Shown one piece after another: positions 48,422 to 61,920 of a stretch of DNA of 64,000 bases (positions are counted from its first letter, which is position 1; every line of letters starts with the position of its first letter). The notes below the pieces were generated by a model, which made no database searches, was not told where the DNA came from, and worked only from the letters and a program-made list of their open reading frames with translations. The stretch is from Anthopleura xanthogrammica (Eukaryota; Cnidaria; Anthozoa; Actiniaria; Actiniidae), in NCBI GenBank assembly GCA_964019055.1, contig CAXHSA010000093.1, forward strand, positions 434,001-498,000. Direction: 5' to 3'. The position numbers were made by a program, and so were the translations under genes.

Positions 48422-51400
48422 TCATGATAATACCTCTTGAGATAAAAACACGACGTTTTGGCGAAAAAAAATTCGGTTTTGGCTGAGTAAAGGTGCTTTT
48501 TGGTCAAAAAAGCTGTTTTTTGCTGACAAAATTGGAAATTTGCTGAGAATTTTCTTTTGCTCAAAACACGACGTTTTCACTGCTAAACGCAAGTTTTGGC
48601 CGAGAAAAGCACATTTTGGGTGTCCAAAACACTGTTTTGCTGGGAAAAAAAACTTTTTAGCCCAAAAAACTGAAAAATGGCCATTTTGGCTCTCAAAACC
48701 AGGTTTTTCGCTTACGGCGTGACCTGTTTGCTGAAACCCCCACTTTTTGCTCATGATAATACCTCTTGAGATAAAAACACGACGTTTTGGCGAAAAAAAA
48801 TTCGGTTTTGGCTGAGTAAAGGTGCTTTTTGGTCAAAAAAGCTGTTTTTTGCTGACAAAATTGGAAATTTGCTGAGAATTTTCTTTTGCTCAAAACACGA
48901 CGTTTTCACTGCTAAACGCAAGTTTTGGCCGAGAAAAGCACATTTTGGGTGTCCAAAACACTGTTTTGCTGGGAAAAAAAACTTTTTAGCCCAAAAAACT
49001 GAAAAATGGCCATTTTGGCTCTCAAAACCAGGTTTTTCGCTTACGGCGTGACCTGTTTGCTGAAACCCCCACTTTTTGCTCATGATAATACCTCTTGAGA
49101 TAAAAACACGACGTTTTGGCGAAAAAAAATTCGGTTTTGGCTGAGTAAAGGTGCTTTTTGGTCAAAAAAGCTGTTTTTTGCTGACAAAATTGGAAATTTG
49201 CTGAGAATTTTCTTTTGCTCAAAACACGACGTTTTCACTGCTAAACGCAAGTTTTGGCCGAGAAAAGCACATTTTGGGTGTCCAAAACACTGTTTTGCTG
49301 GGAAAAAAAACTTTTTAGCCCAAAAAACTGAAAAATGGCCATTTTGGCTCTCAAAACCAGGTTTTTCGCTTACGGCGTGACCTGTTTGCTGAAACCCCCA
49401 CTTTTTGCTCATGATAATACCTCTTGAGATAAAAACACGACGTTTTGGCGAAAAAAAATTCGGTTTTGGCTGAGTAAAGGTGCTTTTTGGTCAAAAAAGC
49501 TGTTTTTTGCTGACAAAATTGGAAATTTGCTGAGAATTTTCTTTTGCTCAAAACACGACGTTTTCACTGCTAAACGCAAGTTTTGGCCGAGAAAAGCACA
49601 TTTTGGGTGTCCAAAACACTGTTTTGCTGGGAAAAAAAACTTTTTAGCCCAAAAAACTGAAAAATGGCCATTTTGGCTCTCAAAACCAGGTTTTTCGCTT
49701 ACGGCGTGACCTGTTTGCTGAAACCCCCACTTTTTGCTCATGATAATACCTCTTGAGATAAAAACACGACGTTTTGGCGAAAAAAAATTCGGTTTTGGCT
49801 GAGTAAAGGTGCTTTTTGGTCAAAAAAGCTGTTTTTTGCTGACAAAATTGGAAATTTGCTGAGAATTTTCTTTTGCTCAAAACACGACGTTTTCACTGCT
49901 AAACGCAAGTTTTGGCCGAGAAAAGCACATTTTGGGTGTCCAAAACACTGTTTTGCTGGGAAAAAAAACTTTTTAGCCCAAAAAACTGAAAAATGGCCAT
50001 TTTGGCTCTCAAAACCAGGTTTTTCGCTTACGGCGTGACCTGTTTGCTGAAACCCCCACTTTTTGCTCATGATAATACCTCTTGAGATAAAAACACGACG
50101 TTTTGGCGAAAAAAAATTCGGTTTTGGCTGAGTAAAGGTGCTTTTTGGTCAAAAAAGCTGTTTTTTGCTGACAAAATTGGAAATTTGCTGAGAATTTTCT
50201 TTTGCTCAAAACACGACGTTTTCACTGCTAAACGCAAGTTTTGGCCGAGAAAAGCACATTTTGGGTGTCCAAAACACTGTTTTGCTGGGAAAAAAAACTT
50301 TTTAGCCCAAAAAACTGAAAAATGGCCATTTTGGCTCTCAAAACCAGGTTTTTCGCTTACGGCGTGACCTGTTTGCTGAAACCCCCACTTTTTGCTCATG
50401 ATAATACCTCTTGAGATAAAAACACGACGTTTTGGCGAAAAAAAATTCGGTTTTGGCTGAGTAAAGGTGCTTTTTGGTCAAAAAAGCTGTTTTTTGCTGA
50501 CAAAATTGGAAATTTGCTGAGAATTTTCTTTTGCTCAAAACACGACGTTTTCACTGCTAAACGCAAGTTTTGGCCGAGAAAAGCACATTTTGGGTGTCCA
50601 AAACACTGTTTTGCTGGGAAAAAAAACTTTTTAGCCCAAAAAACTGAAAAATGGCCATTTTGGCTCTCAAAACCAGGTTTTTCGCTTACGGCGTGACCTG
50701 TTTGCTGAAACCCCCACTTTTTGCTCATGATAATACCTCTTGAGATAAAAACACGACGTTTTGGCGAAAAAAAATTCGGTTTTGGCTGAGTAAAGGTGCT
50801 TTTTGGTCAAAAAAGCTGTTTTTTGCTGACAAAATTGGAAATTTGCTGAGAATTTTCTTTTGCTCAAAACACGACGTTTTCACTGCTAAACGCAAGTTTT
50901 GGCCGAGAAAAGCACATTTTGGGTGTCCAAAACACTGTTTTGCTGGGAAAAAAAACTTTTTAGCCCAAAAAACTGAAAAATGGCCATTTTGGCTCTCAAA
51001 ACCAGGTTTTTCGCTTACGGCGTGACCTGTTTGCTGAAACCCCCACTTTTTGCTCATGATAATACCTCTTGAGATAAAAACACGACGTTTTGGCGAAAAA
51101 AAATTCGGTTTTGGCTGAGTAAAGGTGCTTTTTGGTCAAAAAAGCTGTTTTTTGCTGACAAAATTGGAAATTTGCTGAGAATTTTCTTTTGCTCAAAACA
51201 CGACGTTTTCACTGCTAAACGCAAGTTTTGGCCGAGAAAAGCACATTTTGGGTGTCCAAAACACTGTTTTGCTGGGAAAAAAAACTTTTTAGCCCAAAAA
51301 ACTGAAAAATGGCCATTTTGGCTCTCAAAACCAGGTTTTTCGCTTACGGCGTGACCTGTTTGCTGAAACCCCCACTTTTTGCTCATGATAATACCTCTTG

Positions 51401-54400
51401 AGATAAAAACACGACGTTTTGGCGAAAAAAAATTCGGTTTTGGCTGAGTAAAGGTGCTTTTTGGTCAAAAAAGCTGTTTTTTGCTGACAAAATTGGAAAT
51501 TTGCTGAGAATTTTCTTTTGCTCAAAACACGACGTTTTCACTGCTAAACGCAAGTTTTGGCCGAGAAAAGCACATTTTGGGTGTCCAAAACACTGTTTTG
51601 CTGGGAAAAAAAACTTTTTAGCCCAAAAAACTGAAAAATGGCCATTTTGGCTCTCAAAACCAGGTTTTTTGCTTACGGCGTGACCTGTTTGCTGAAACCC
51701 CCACTTTTTGCTCATGATAATACCTCTTGAGATAAAAACACGACGTTTTGGCGAAAAAAAATTCGGTTTTGGCTGAGTAAAGGTGCTTTTTGGTCAAAAA
51801 AGCTGTTTTTTGCTGACAAAATTGGAAATTTGCTGAGAATTTTCTTTTGCTCAAAACACGACGTTTTCACTGCTAAACGCAAGTTTTGGCCGAGAAAAGC
51901 ACATTTTGGGTGTCCAAAACACTGTTTTGCTGGGAAAAAAAACTTTTTAGCCCAAAAAACTGAAAAATGGCCATTTTGGCTCTCAAAACCAGGTTTTTCG
52001 CTTACGGCGTGACCTGTTTGCTGAAACCCCCACTTTTTGCTCATGATAATACCTCTTGAGATAAAAACACGACGTTTTGGCGAAAAAAAATTCGGTTTTG
52101 GCTGAGTAAAGGTGCTTTTTGGTCAAAAAAGCTGTTTTTTGCTGACAAAATTGGAAATTTGCTGAGAATTTTCTTTTGCTCAAAACACGACGTTTTCACT
52201 GCTAAACGCAAGTTTTGGCCGAGAAAAGCACATTTTGGGTGTCCAAAACACTGTTTTGCTGGGAAAAAAAACTTTTTAGCCCAAAAAACTGAAAAATGGC
52301 CATTTTGGCTCTCAAAACCAGGTTTTTCGCTTACGGCGTGACCTGTTTGCTGAAACCCCCACTTTTTGCTCATGATAATACCTCTTGAGATAAAAACACG
52401 ACGTTTTGGCGAAAAAAAATTCGGTTTTGGCTGAGTAAAGGTGCTTTTTGGTCAAAAAAGCTGTTTTTTGCTGACAAAATTGGAAATTTGCTGAGAATTT
52501 TCTTTTGCTCAAAACACGACGTTTTCACTGCTAAACGCAAGTTTTGGCCGAGAAAAGCACATTTTGGGTGTCCAAAACACTGTTTTGCTGGGAAAAAAAA
52601 CTTTTTAGCCCAAAAAACTGAAAAATGGCCATTTTGGCTCTCAAAACCAGGTTTTTCGCTTACGGCGTGACCTGTTTGCTGAAACCCCCACTTTTTGCTC
52701 ATGATAATACCTCTTGAGATAAAAACACGACGTTTTGGCGAAAAAAAATTCGGTTTTGGCTGAGTAAAGGTGCTTTTTGGTCAAAAAAGCTGTTTTTTGC
52801 TGACAAAATTGGAAATTTGCTGAGAATTTTCTTTTGCTCAAAACACGACGTTTTCACTGCTAAACGCAAGTTTTGGCCGAGAAAAGCACATTTTGGGTGT
52901 CCAAAACACTGTTTTGCTGGGAAAAAAAACTTTTTAGCCCAAAAAACTGAAAAATGGCCATTTTGGCTCTCAAAACCAGGTTTTTCGCTTACGGCGTGAC
53001 CTGTTTGCTGAAACCCCCACTTTTTGCTCATGATAATACCTCTTGAGATAAAAACACGACGTTTTGGCGAAAAAAAATTCGGTTTTGGCTGAGTAAAGGT
53101 GCTTTTTGGTCAAAAAAGCTGTTTTTTGCTGACAAAATTGGAAATTTGCTGAGAATTTTCTTTTGCTCAAAACACGACGTTTTCACTGCTAAACGCAAGT
53201 TTTGGCCGAGAAAAGCACATTTTGGGTGTCCAAAACACTGTTTTGCTGGGAAAAAAAACTTTTTAGCCCAAAAAACTGAAAAATGGCCATTTTGGCTCTC
53301 AAAACCAGGTTTTTCGCTTACGGCGTGACCTGTTTGCTGAAACCCCCACTTTTTGCTCATGATAATACCTCTTGAGAAAAAAACACGACGTTTTGGCGAA
53401 AAAAAATTCGGTTTTGGCTGAGTAAAGGTGCTTTTTGGTCAAAAAAGCTGTTTTTTGCTGACAAAATTGGAAATTTGCTGAGAATTTTCTTTTGCTCAAA
53501 ACACGACGTTTTCACTGCTAAACGCAAGTTTTGGCCGAGAAAAGCACATTTTGGGTGTCCAAAACACTGTTTTGCTGGGAAAAAAAACTTTTTAGCCCAA
53601 AAAACTGAAAAATGGCCATTTTGGCTCTCAAAACCAGGTTTTTCGCTTACGGCGTGACCTGTTTGCTGAAACCCCCACTTTTTGCTCATGATAATACCTC
53701 TTGAGATAAAAACACGACGTTTTGGCGAAAAAAAATTCGGTTTTGGCTGAGTAAAGGTGCTTTTTGGTCAAAAAAGCTGTTTTTTGCTGACAAAATTGGA
53801 AATTTGCTGAGAATTTTCTTTTGCTCAAAACACGACGTTTTCACTGCTAAACGCAAGTTTTGGCCGAGAAAAGCACATTTTGGGTGTCCAAAACACTGTT
53901 TTGCTGGGAAAAAAAACTTTTTAGCCCAAAAAACTGAAAAATGGCCATTTTGGCTCTCAAAACCAGGTTTTTCGCTTACGGCGTGACCTGTTTGCTGAAA
54001 CCCCCACTTTTTGCTCATGATAATACCTCTTGAGATAAAAACACGACGTTTTGGCGAAAAAAAATTCGGTTTTGGCTGAGTAAAGGTGCTTTTTGGTCAA
54101 AAAAGCTGTTTTTTGCTGACAAAATTGGAAATTTGCTGAGAATTTTCTTTTGCTCAAAACACGACGTTTTCACTGCTAAACGCAAGTTTTGGCCGAGAAA
54201 AGCACATTTTGGGTGTCCAAAACACTGTTTTGCTGGGAAAAAAAACTTTTTAGCCCAAAAAACTGAAAAATGGCCATTTTGGCTCTCAAAACCAGGTTTT
54301 TCGCTTACGGCGTGACCTGTTTGCTGAAACCCCCACTTTTTGCTCATGATAATACCTCTTGAGATAAAAACACGACGTTTTGGCGAAAAAAAATTCGGTT

Positions 54401-57400
54401 TTGGCTGAGTAAAGGTGCTTTTTGGTCAAAAAAGCTGTTTTTTGCTGACAAAATTGGAAATTTGCTGAGAATTTTCTTTTGCTCAAAACACGACGTTTTC
54501 ACTGCTAAACGCAAGTTTTGGCCGAGAAAAGCACATTTTGGGTGTCCAAAACACTGTTTTGCTGGGAAAAAAAACTTTTTAGCCCAAAAAACTGAAAAAT
54601 GGCCATTTTGGCTCTCAAAACCAGGTTTTTCGCTTACGGCGTGACCTGTTTGCTGAAACCCCCACTTTTTGCTCATGATAATACCTCTTGAGATAAAAAC
54701 ACGACGTTTTGGCGAAAAAAAATTCGGTTTTGGCTGAGTAAAGGTGCTTTTTGGTCAAAAAAGCTGTTTTTTGCTGACAAAATTGGAAATTTGCTGAGAA
54801 TTTTCTTTTGCTCAAAACACGACGTTTTCACTGCTAAACGCAAGTTTTGGCCGAGAAAAGCACATTTTGGGTGTCCAAAACACTGTTTTGCTGGGAAAAA
54901 AAACTTTTTAGCCCAAAAAACTGAAAAATGGCCATTTTGGCTCTCAAAACCAGGTTTTTCGCTTACGGCGTGACCTGTTTGCTGAAACCCCCACTTTTTG
55001 CTCATGATAATACCTCTTGAGATAAAAACACGACGTTTTGGCGAAAAAAAATTCGGTTTTGGCTGAGTAAAGGTGCTTTTTGGTCAAAAAAGCTGTTTTT
55101 TGCTGACAAAATTGGAAATTTGCTGAGAATTTTCTTTTGCTCAAAACACGACGTTTTCACTGCTAAACGCAAGTTTTGGCCGAGAAAAGCACATTTTGGG
55201 TGTCCAAAACACTGTTTTGCTGGGAAAAAAAACTTTTTAGCCCAAAAAACTGAAAAATGGCCATTTTGGCTCTCAAAACCAGGTTTTTCGCTTACGGCGT
55301 GACCTGTTTGCTGAAACCCCCACTTTTTGCTCATGATAATACCTCTTGAGATAAAAACACGACGTTTTGGCGAAAAAAAATTCGGTTTTGGCTGAGTAAA
55401 GGTGCTTTTTGGTCAAAAAAGCTGTTTTTTGCTGACAAAATTGGAAATTTGCTGAGAATTTTCTTTTGCTCAAAACACGACGTTTTCACTGCTAAACGCA
55501 AGTTTTGGCCGAGAAAAGCACATTTTGGGTGTCCAAAACACTGTTTTGCTGGGAAAAAAAACTTTTTAGCCCAAAAAACTGAAAAATGGCCATTTTGGCT
55601 CTCAAAACCAGGTTTTTCGCTTACGGCGTGACCTGTTTGCTGAAACCCCCACTTTTTGCTCATGATAATACCTCTTGAGATAAAAACACGACGTTTTGGC
55701 GAAAAAAAATTCGGTTTTGGCTGAGTAAAGGTGCTTTTTGGTCAAAAAAGCTGTTTTTTGCTGACAAAATTGGAAATTTGCTGAGAATTTTCTTTTGCTC
55801 AAAACACGACGTTTTCACTGCTAAACGCAAGTTTTGGCCGAGAAAAGCACATTTTGGGTGTCCAAAACACTGTTTTGCTGGGAAAAAAAACTTTTTAGCC
55901 CAAAAAACTGAAAAATGGCCATTTTGGCTCTCAAAACCAGGTTTTTCGCTTACGGCGTGACCTGTTTGCTGAAACCCCCACTTTTTGCTCATGATAATAC
56001 CTCTTGAGATAAAAACACGACGTTTTGGCGAAAAAAAATTCGGTTTTGGCTGAGTAAAGGTGCTTTTTGGTCAAAAAAGCTGTTTTTTGCTGACAAAATT
56101 GGAAATTTGCTGAGAATTTTCTTTTGCTCAAAACACGACGTTTTCACTGCTAAACGCAAGTTTTGGCCGAGAAAAGCACATTTTGGGTGTCCAAAACACT
56201 GTTTTGCTGGGAAAAAAAACTTTTTAGCCCAAAAAACTGAAAAATGGCCATTTTGGCTCTCAAAACCAGGTTTTTCGCTTACGGCGTGACCTGTTTGCTG
56301 AAACCCCCACTTTTTGCTCATGATAATACCTCTTGAGATAAAAACACGACGTTTTGGCGAAAAAAAATTCGGTTTTGGCTGAGTAAAGGTGCTTTTTGGT
56401 CAAAAAAGCTGTTTTTTGCTGACAAAATTGGAAATTTGCTGAGAATTTTCTTTTGCTCAAAACACGACGTTTTCACTGCTAAACGCAAGTTTTGGCCGAG
56501 AAAAGCACATTTTGGGTGTCCAAAACACTGTTTTGCTGGGAAAAAAAACTTTTTAGCCCAAAAAACTGAAAAATGGCCATTTTGGCTCTCAAAACCAGGT
56601 TTTTCGCTTACGGCGTGACCTGTTTGCTGAAACCCCCACTTTTTGCTCATGATAATACCTCTTGAGATAAAAACACGACGTTTTGGCGAAAAAAAATTCG
56701 GTTTTGGCTGAGTAAAGGTGCTTTTTGGTCAAAAAAGCTGTTTTTTGCTGACAAAATTGGAAATTTGCTGAGAATTTTCTTTTGCTCAAAACACGACGTT
56801 TTCACTGCTAAACGCAAGTTTTGGCCGAGAAAAGCACATTTTGGGTGTCCAAAACACTGTTTTGCTGGGAAAAAAAACTTTTTAGCCCAAAAAACTGAAA
56901 AATGGCCATTTTGGCTCTCAAAACCAGGTTTTTCGCTTACGGCGTGACCTGTTTGCTGAAACCCCCACTTTTTGCTCATGATAATACCTCTTGAGATAAA
57001 AACACGACGTTTTGGCGAAAAAAAATTCGGTTTTGGCTGAGTAAAGGTGCTTTTTGGTCAAAAAAGCTGTTTTTTGCTGACAAAATTGGAAATTTGCTGA
57101 GAATTTTCTTTTGCTCAAAACACGACGTTTTCACTGCTAAACGCAAGTTTTGGCCGAGAAAAGCACATTTTGGGTGTCCAAAACACTGTTTTGCTGGGAA
57201 AAAAAAATTTTTAGCCCAAAAAACTGAAAAATGGCCATTTTGGCTCTCAAAACCAGGTTTTTCGCTTACGGCGTGACCTGTTTGCTGAAACCCCCACTTT
57301 TTGCTCATGATAATACCTCTTGAGATAAAAACACGACGTTTTGGCGAAAAAAAATTCGGTTTTGGCTGAGTAAAGGTGCTTTTTGGTCAAAAAAGCTGTT

Positions 57401-59878
57401 TTTTGCTGACAAAATTGGAAATTTGCTGAGAATTTTCTTTTGCTCAAAACACGACGTTTTCACTGCTAAACGCAAGTTTTGGCCGAGAAAAGCACATTTT
57501 GGGTGTCCAAAACACTGTTTTGCTGGGAAAAAAAACTTTTTAGCCCAAAAAACTGAAAAATGGCCATTTTGGCTCTCAAAACCAGGTTTTTCGCTTACGG
57601 CGTGACCTGTTTGCTGAAACCCCCACTTTTTGCTCATGATAATACCTCTTGAGATAAAAACACGACGTTTTGGCGAAAAAAAATTCGGTTTTGGCTGAGT
57701 AAAGGTGCTTTTTGGTCAAAAAAGCTGTTTTTTGCTGACAAAATTGGAAATTTGCTGAGAATTTTCTTTTGCTCAAAACACGACGTTTTCACTGCTAAAC
57801 GCAAGTTTTGGCCGAGAAAAGCACATTTTGGGTGTCCAAAACACTGTTTTGCTGGGAAAAAAAACTTTTTAGCCCAAAAAACTGAAAAATGGCCATTTTG
57901 GCTCTCAAAACCAGGTTTTTCGCTTACGGCGTGACCTGTTTGCTGAAACCCCCACTTTTTGCTCATGATAATACCTCTTGAGATAAAAACACGACGTTTT
58001 GGCGAAAAAAAATTCGGTTTTGGCTGAGTAAAGGTGCTTTTTGGTCAAAAAAGCTGTTTTTTGCTGACAAAATTGGAAATTTGCTGAGAATTTTCTTTTG
58101 CTCAAAACACGACGTTTTCACTGCTAAACGCAAGTTTTGGCCGAGAAAAGCACATTTTGGGTGTCCAAAACACTGTTTTGCTGGGAAAAAAAACTTTTTA
58201 GCCCAAAAAACTGAAAAATGGCCATTTTGGCTCTCAAAACCAGGTTTTTCGCTTACGGCGTGACCTGTTTGCTGAAACCCCCACTTTTTGCTCATGATAA
58301 TACCTCTTGAGATAAAAACACGACGTTTTGGCGAAAAAAAATTCGGTTTTGGCTGAGTAAAGGTGCTTTTTGGTCAAAAAAGCTGTTTTTTGCTGACAAA
58401 ATTGGAAATTTGCTGAGAATTTTCTTTTGCTCAAAACACGACGTTTTCACTGCTAAACGCAAGTTTTGGCCGAGAAAAGCACATTTTGGGTGTCCAAAAC
58501 ACTGTTTTGCTGGGAAAAAAAACTTTTTAGCCCAAAAAACTGAAAAATGGCCATTTTGGCTCTCAAAACCAGGTTTTTCGCTTACGGCGTGACCTGTTTG
58601 CTGAAACCCCCACTTTTTGCTCATGATAATACCTCTTGAGATAAAAACACGACGTTTTGGCGAAAAAAAATTCGGTTTTGGCTGAGTAAAGGTGCTTTTT
58701 GGTCAAAAAAGCTGTTTTTTGCTGACAAAATTGGAAATTTGCTGAGAATTTTCTTTTGCTCAAAACACGACGTTTTCACTGCTAAACGCAAGTTTTGGCC
58801 GAGAAAAGCACATTTTGGGTGTCCAAAACACTGTTTTGCTGGGAAAAAAAACTTTTTAGCCCAAAAAACTGAAAAATGGCCATTTTGGCTCTCAAAACCA
58901 GGTTTTTCGCTTACGGCGTGACCTGTTTGCTGAAACCCCCACTTTTTGCTCATGATAATACCTCTTGAGATAAAAACACGACGTTTTGGCGAAAAAAAAT
59001 TCGGTTTTGGCTGAGTAAAGGTGCTTTTTGGTCAAAAAAGCTGTTTTTTGCTGACAAAATTGGAAATTTGCTGAGAATTTTCTTTTGCTCAAAACACGAC
59101 GTTTTCACTGCTAAACGCAAGTTTTGGCCGAGAAAAGCACATTTTGGGTGTCCAAAACACTGTTTTGCTGGGAAAAAAAACTTTTTAGCCCAAAAAACTG
59201 AAAAATGGCCATTTTGGCTCTCAAAACCAGGTTTTTCGCTTACGGCGTGACCTGTTTGCTGAAACCCCCACTTTTTGCTCATGATAATACCTCTTGAGAT
59301 AAAAACACGACGTTTTGGCGAAAAAAAATTCGGTTTTGGCTGAGTAAAGGTGCTTTTTGGTCAAAAAAGCTGTTTTTTGCTGACAAAATTGGAAATTTGC
59401 TGAGAATTTTCTTTTGCTCAAAACACGACGTTTTCACTGCTAAACGCAAGTTTTGGCCGAGAAAAGCACATTTTGGGTGTCCAAAACACTGTTTTGCTGG
59501 GAAAAAAAACTTTTTAGCCCAAAAAACTGAAAAATGGCCATTTTGGCTCTCAAAACCAGGTTTTTCGCTTACGGCGTGACCTGTTTGCTGAAACCCCCAC
59601 TTTTTGCTCATGATAATACCTCTTGAGATAAAAACACGACGTTTTGGCGAAAAAAAATTCGGTTTTGGCTGAGTAAAGGTGCTTTTTGGTCAAAAAAGCT
59701 GTTTTTTGCTGACAAAATTGGAAATTTGCTGAGAATTTTCTTTTGCTCAAAACACGACGTTTTCACTGCTAAACGCAAGTTTTGGCCGAGAAAAGCACAT
59801 TTTGGGTGTCCAAAACACTGTTTTGCTGGGAAAAAAAACTTTTTAGCCCAAAAAACTGAAAAATGGCCATTTTGGCTC
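48422..59878 (+). repeat. Hyper-homogeneous core of the B' array
   Basis: About 35 consecutive 329-bp units are identical or differ at single positions. Exceptions that I can see are a C-to-T change giving GGTTTTTTGCTTACG near 51664, a T-to-A change giving CTTGAGAAAAAAACACG near 53377 and an A-run change near 57210. This contrasts with the indel-rich B units of 27-29 kb. Confidence 0.9.
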
Positions 59879-60054
59879 TCAAAACCAGGTTTTTCGCTTA
59901 CGGCATGACCTGTTTGCTGAAACCCCCACTTTTTGCTCATGATAATACCTCTTGAGATAAAAACACGACGTTTTGGCGAAAAAAAATTCGGTTTTGGCTG
60001 AGTAAAGGTGCTTTTTGGTCAAAAAAGCTGTTTTTTGCTGACAAAATTGGAAAT

Positions 60055-60895
60055 TTGCTGAGAATTTTCTTTTGCTCAAAACACGACGTTTTCACTGCTA
60101 AACGCAAGTTTTGGCCGAGAAAAGCACATTTTGGGTGTCCAAAACACTGTTTTGCTGGGAAAAAAAACTTTTTAGATCAAAAAACTGAAAAATGGCCATT
60201 TTGGCTCTCAAAACCAGGTTTTTCGCTTACGGCGTGACCTGTTTGCTGAAACCCCCACTTTTTGCTCATGATAATACCTCTTGAGATAAAAACACGACGT
60301 TTTGGCGAAAAAAAATTCGGTTTTGGCTGAGTAAAGGTGCTTTTTGGTCAAAAAAGCTGTTTTTTGCTGACAAAATTGGAAATTTGCTGAGAATTTTCTT
60401 TTGCTCAAAACACGACGTTTTCACTGCTAAACGCAAGTTTTGGCCGAGAAAAGCACATTTTGGGTGTCCAAAACACTGTTTTGCTGGGAAAAAAAACTTT
60501 TTAGCCCAAAAAACTGAAAAATGGCCATTTTGGCTCTCAAAACCAGGTTTTTCGCTTACGGCGTGACCTGTTTGCTGAAACCCCCACTTTTTGCTCATGA
60601 TAATACCTCTTGAGATAAAAACACGACGTTTTGGCGAAAAAAAATTCGGTTTTGGCTGAGTAAAGGTGCTTTTTGGTCAAAAAAGCTGTTTTTTGCTGAC
60701 AAAATTGGAAATTTGCTGAGAATTTTCTTTTGCTCAAAACACGACGTTTTCACTGCTAAACGCAAGTTTTGGCCGAGAAAAGCACATTTTGGGTGTCCAA
60801 AACACTGTTTTGCTGGGAAAAAAAACTTTTTAGATCAAAAAACTGAAAAATGGCCATTTTGGCTCTCAAAACCAGGTTTTTCGCTTACGGCGTGA
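60055..60895 (+). repeat. B' dimer spacing of a TTTTTAGATCAAAA variant
   Basis: Two units carry TTTTTAGATCAAAAAACTG instead of TTTTTAGCCCAAAAAACTG, at about 60171 and 60829, separated by one normal unit (658 bp). This is a small dimeric duplication. Confidence 0.8.
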
Positions 60896-61139
60896 CCTGT
60901 TTGCTGAAACCCCCACTTTTTGCTCATGATAATACCTCTTGAGATAAAAACACGACGTTTTGGCGAAAAAAAATTCGGTTTTGGCTGAGTAAAGGTGCTT
61001 TTTGGTCAAAAAAGCTGTTTTTTGCTGACAAAATTGGAAATTTGCTGAGAATTTTCTTTTGCTCAAAACACGACGTTTTCACTGCTAAACGCAAGTTTTG
61101 GCCGAGAAAAGCACATTTTGGGTGTCCAAAACACTGTTT

Positions 61140-61920
61140 TGCTGGGAAAAAAAACGTTTTAGCCCAAAAAACTGAAAAATGGCCATTTTGGCTCTCAAAA
61201 CCAGGTTTTTCGCTTACGGCGTGACCTGTTTGCTGAAACCCCCACTTTTTGCTCATGATAATACCTCTTGAGAAAAAAACACGACGTTTTGGCGAAAAAA
61301 AATTCGGTTTTGGCTGAGTAAAGGTGCTTTTTGGTCAAAAAAGCTGTTTTTTGCTGACAAAATTGGAAATTTGCTGAGAATTTTCTTTTGCTCAAAACAC
61401 GACGTTTTCACTGCTAAACGCAAGTTTTGGCCGAGAAAAGCACATTTTGGGTGTCCAAAACACTGTTTTGTTGGGGAAAAAAACGTTTTAGCCCAAAAAA
61501 CTGAAAAATGGCCATTTTGGCTCTCAAAACCAGGTTTTTTGCTTACGGCGTGACCTGTTTGCTGAAACCCCCACTTTTTGCTCATGATAATACCTCTTGA
61601 GAAAAAAACACGACGTTTTGGCGAAAAAAAATTCGGTTTTGGCTGAGTAAAGGTGCTTTTTGGTCAAAAAAGCTGTTTTTTGCTGACAAAATTGGAAATT
61701 TGCTGAGAATTTTCTTTTGCTCAAAACACGACGTTTTCACTGCTAAACGCAAGTTTTGGCCGAGAAAAGCACATTTTGGGTGTCCAAAACACTGTTTTGC
61801 TGGGGAAAAAAACGTTTTAGCCCAAAAAACTGAAAAATGGCCATTTTGGCTCTCAAAACCAGGTTTTTCGCTTACGGCGTGACCTGTTTGCTGAAACCCC
61901 CACTTTTTGCTCATGATAAT
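61140..61920 (+). repeat. Cluster of B' units sharing AACGTTTTAGCCC variant
   Basis: Three successive units (about 61153, 61482 and 61811) have AACGTTTTAGCCC in place of AACTTTTTAGCCC. Two of them also share TTGAGAAAAAAACACG. Normal units resume on both sides, so this is a local spread of a variant. Confidence 0.85.
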
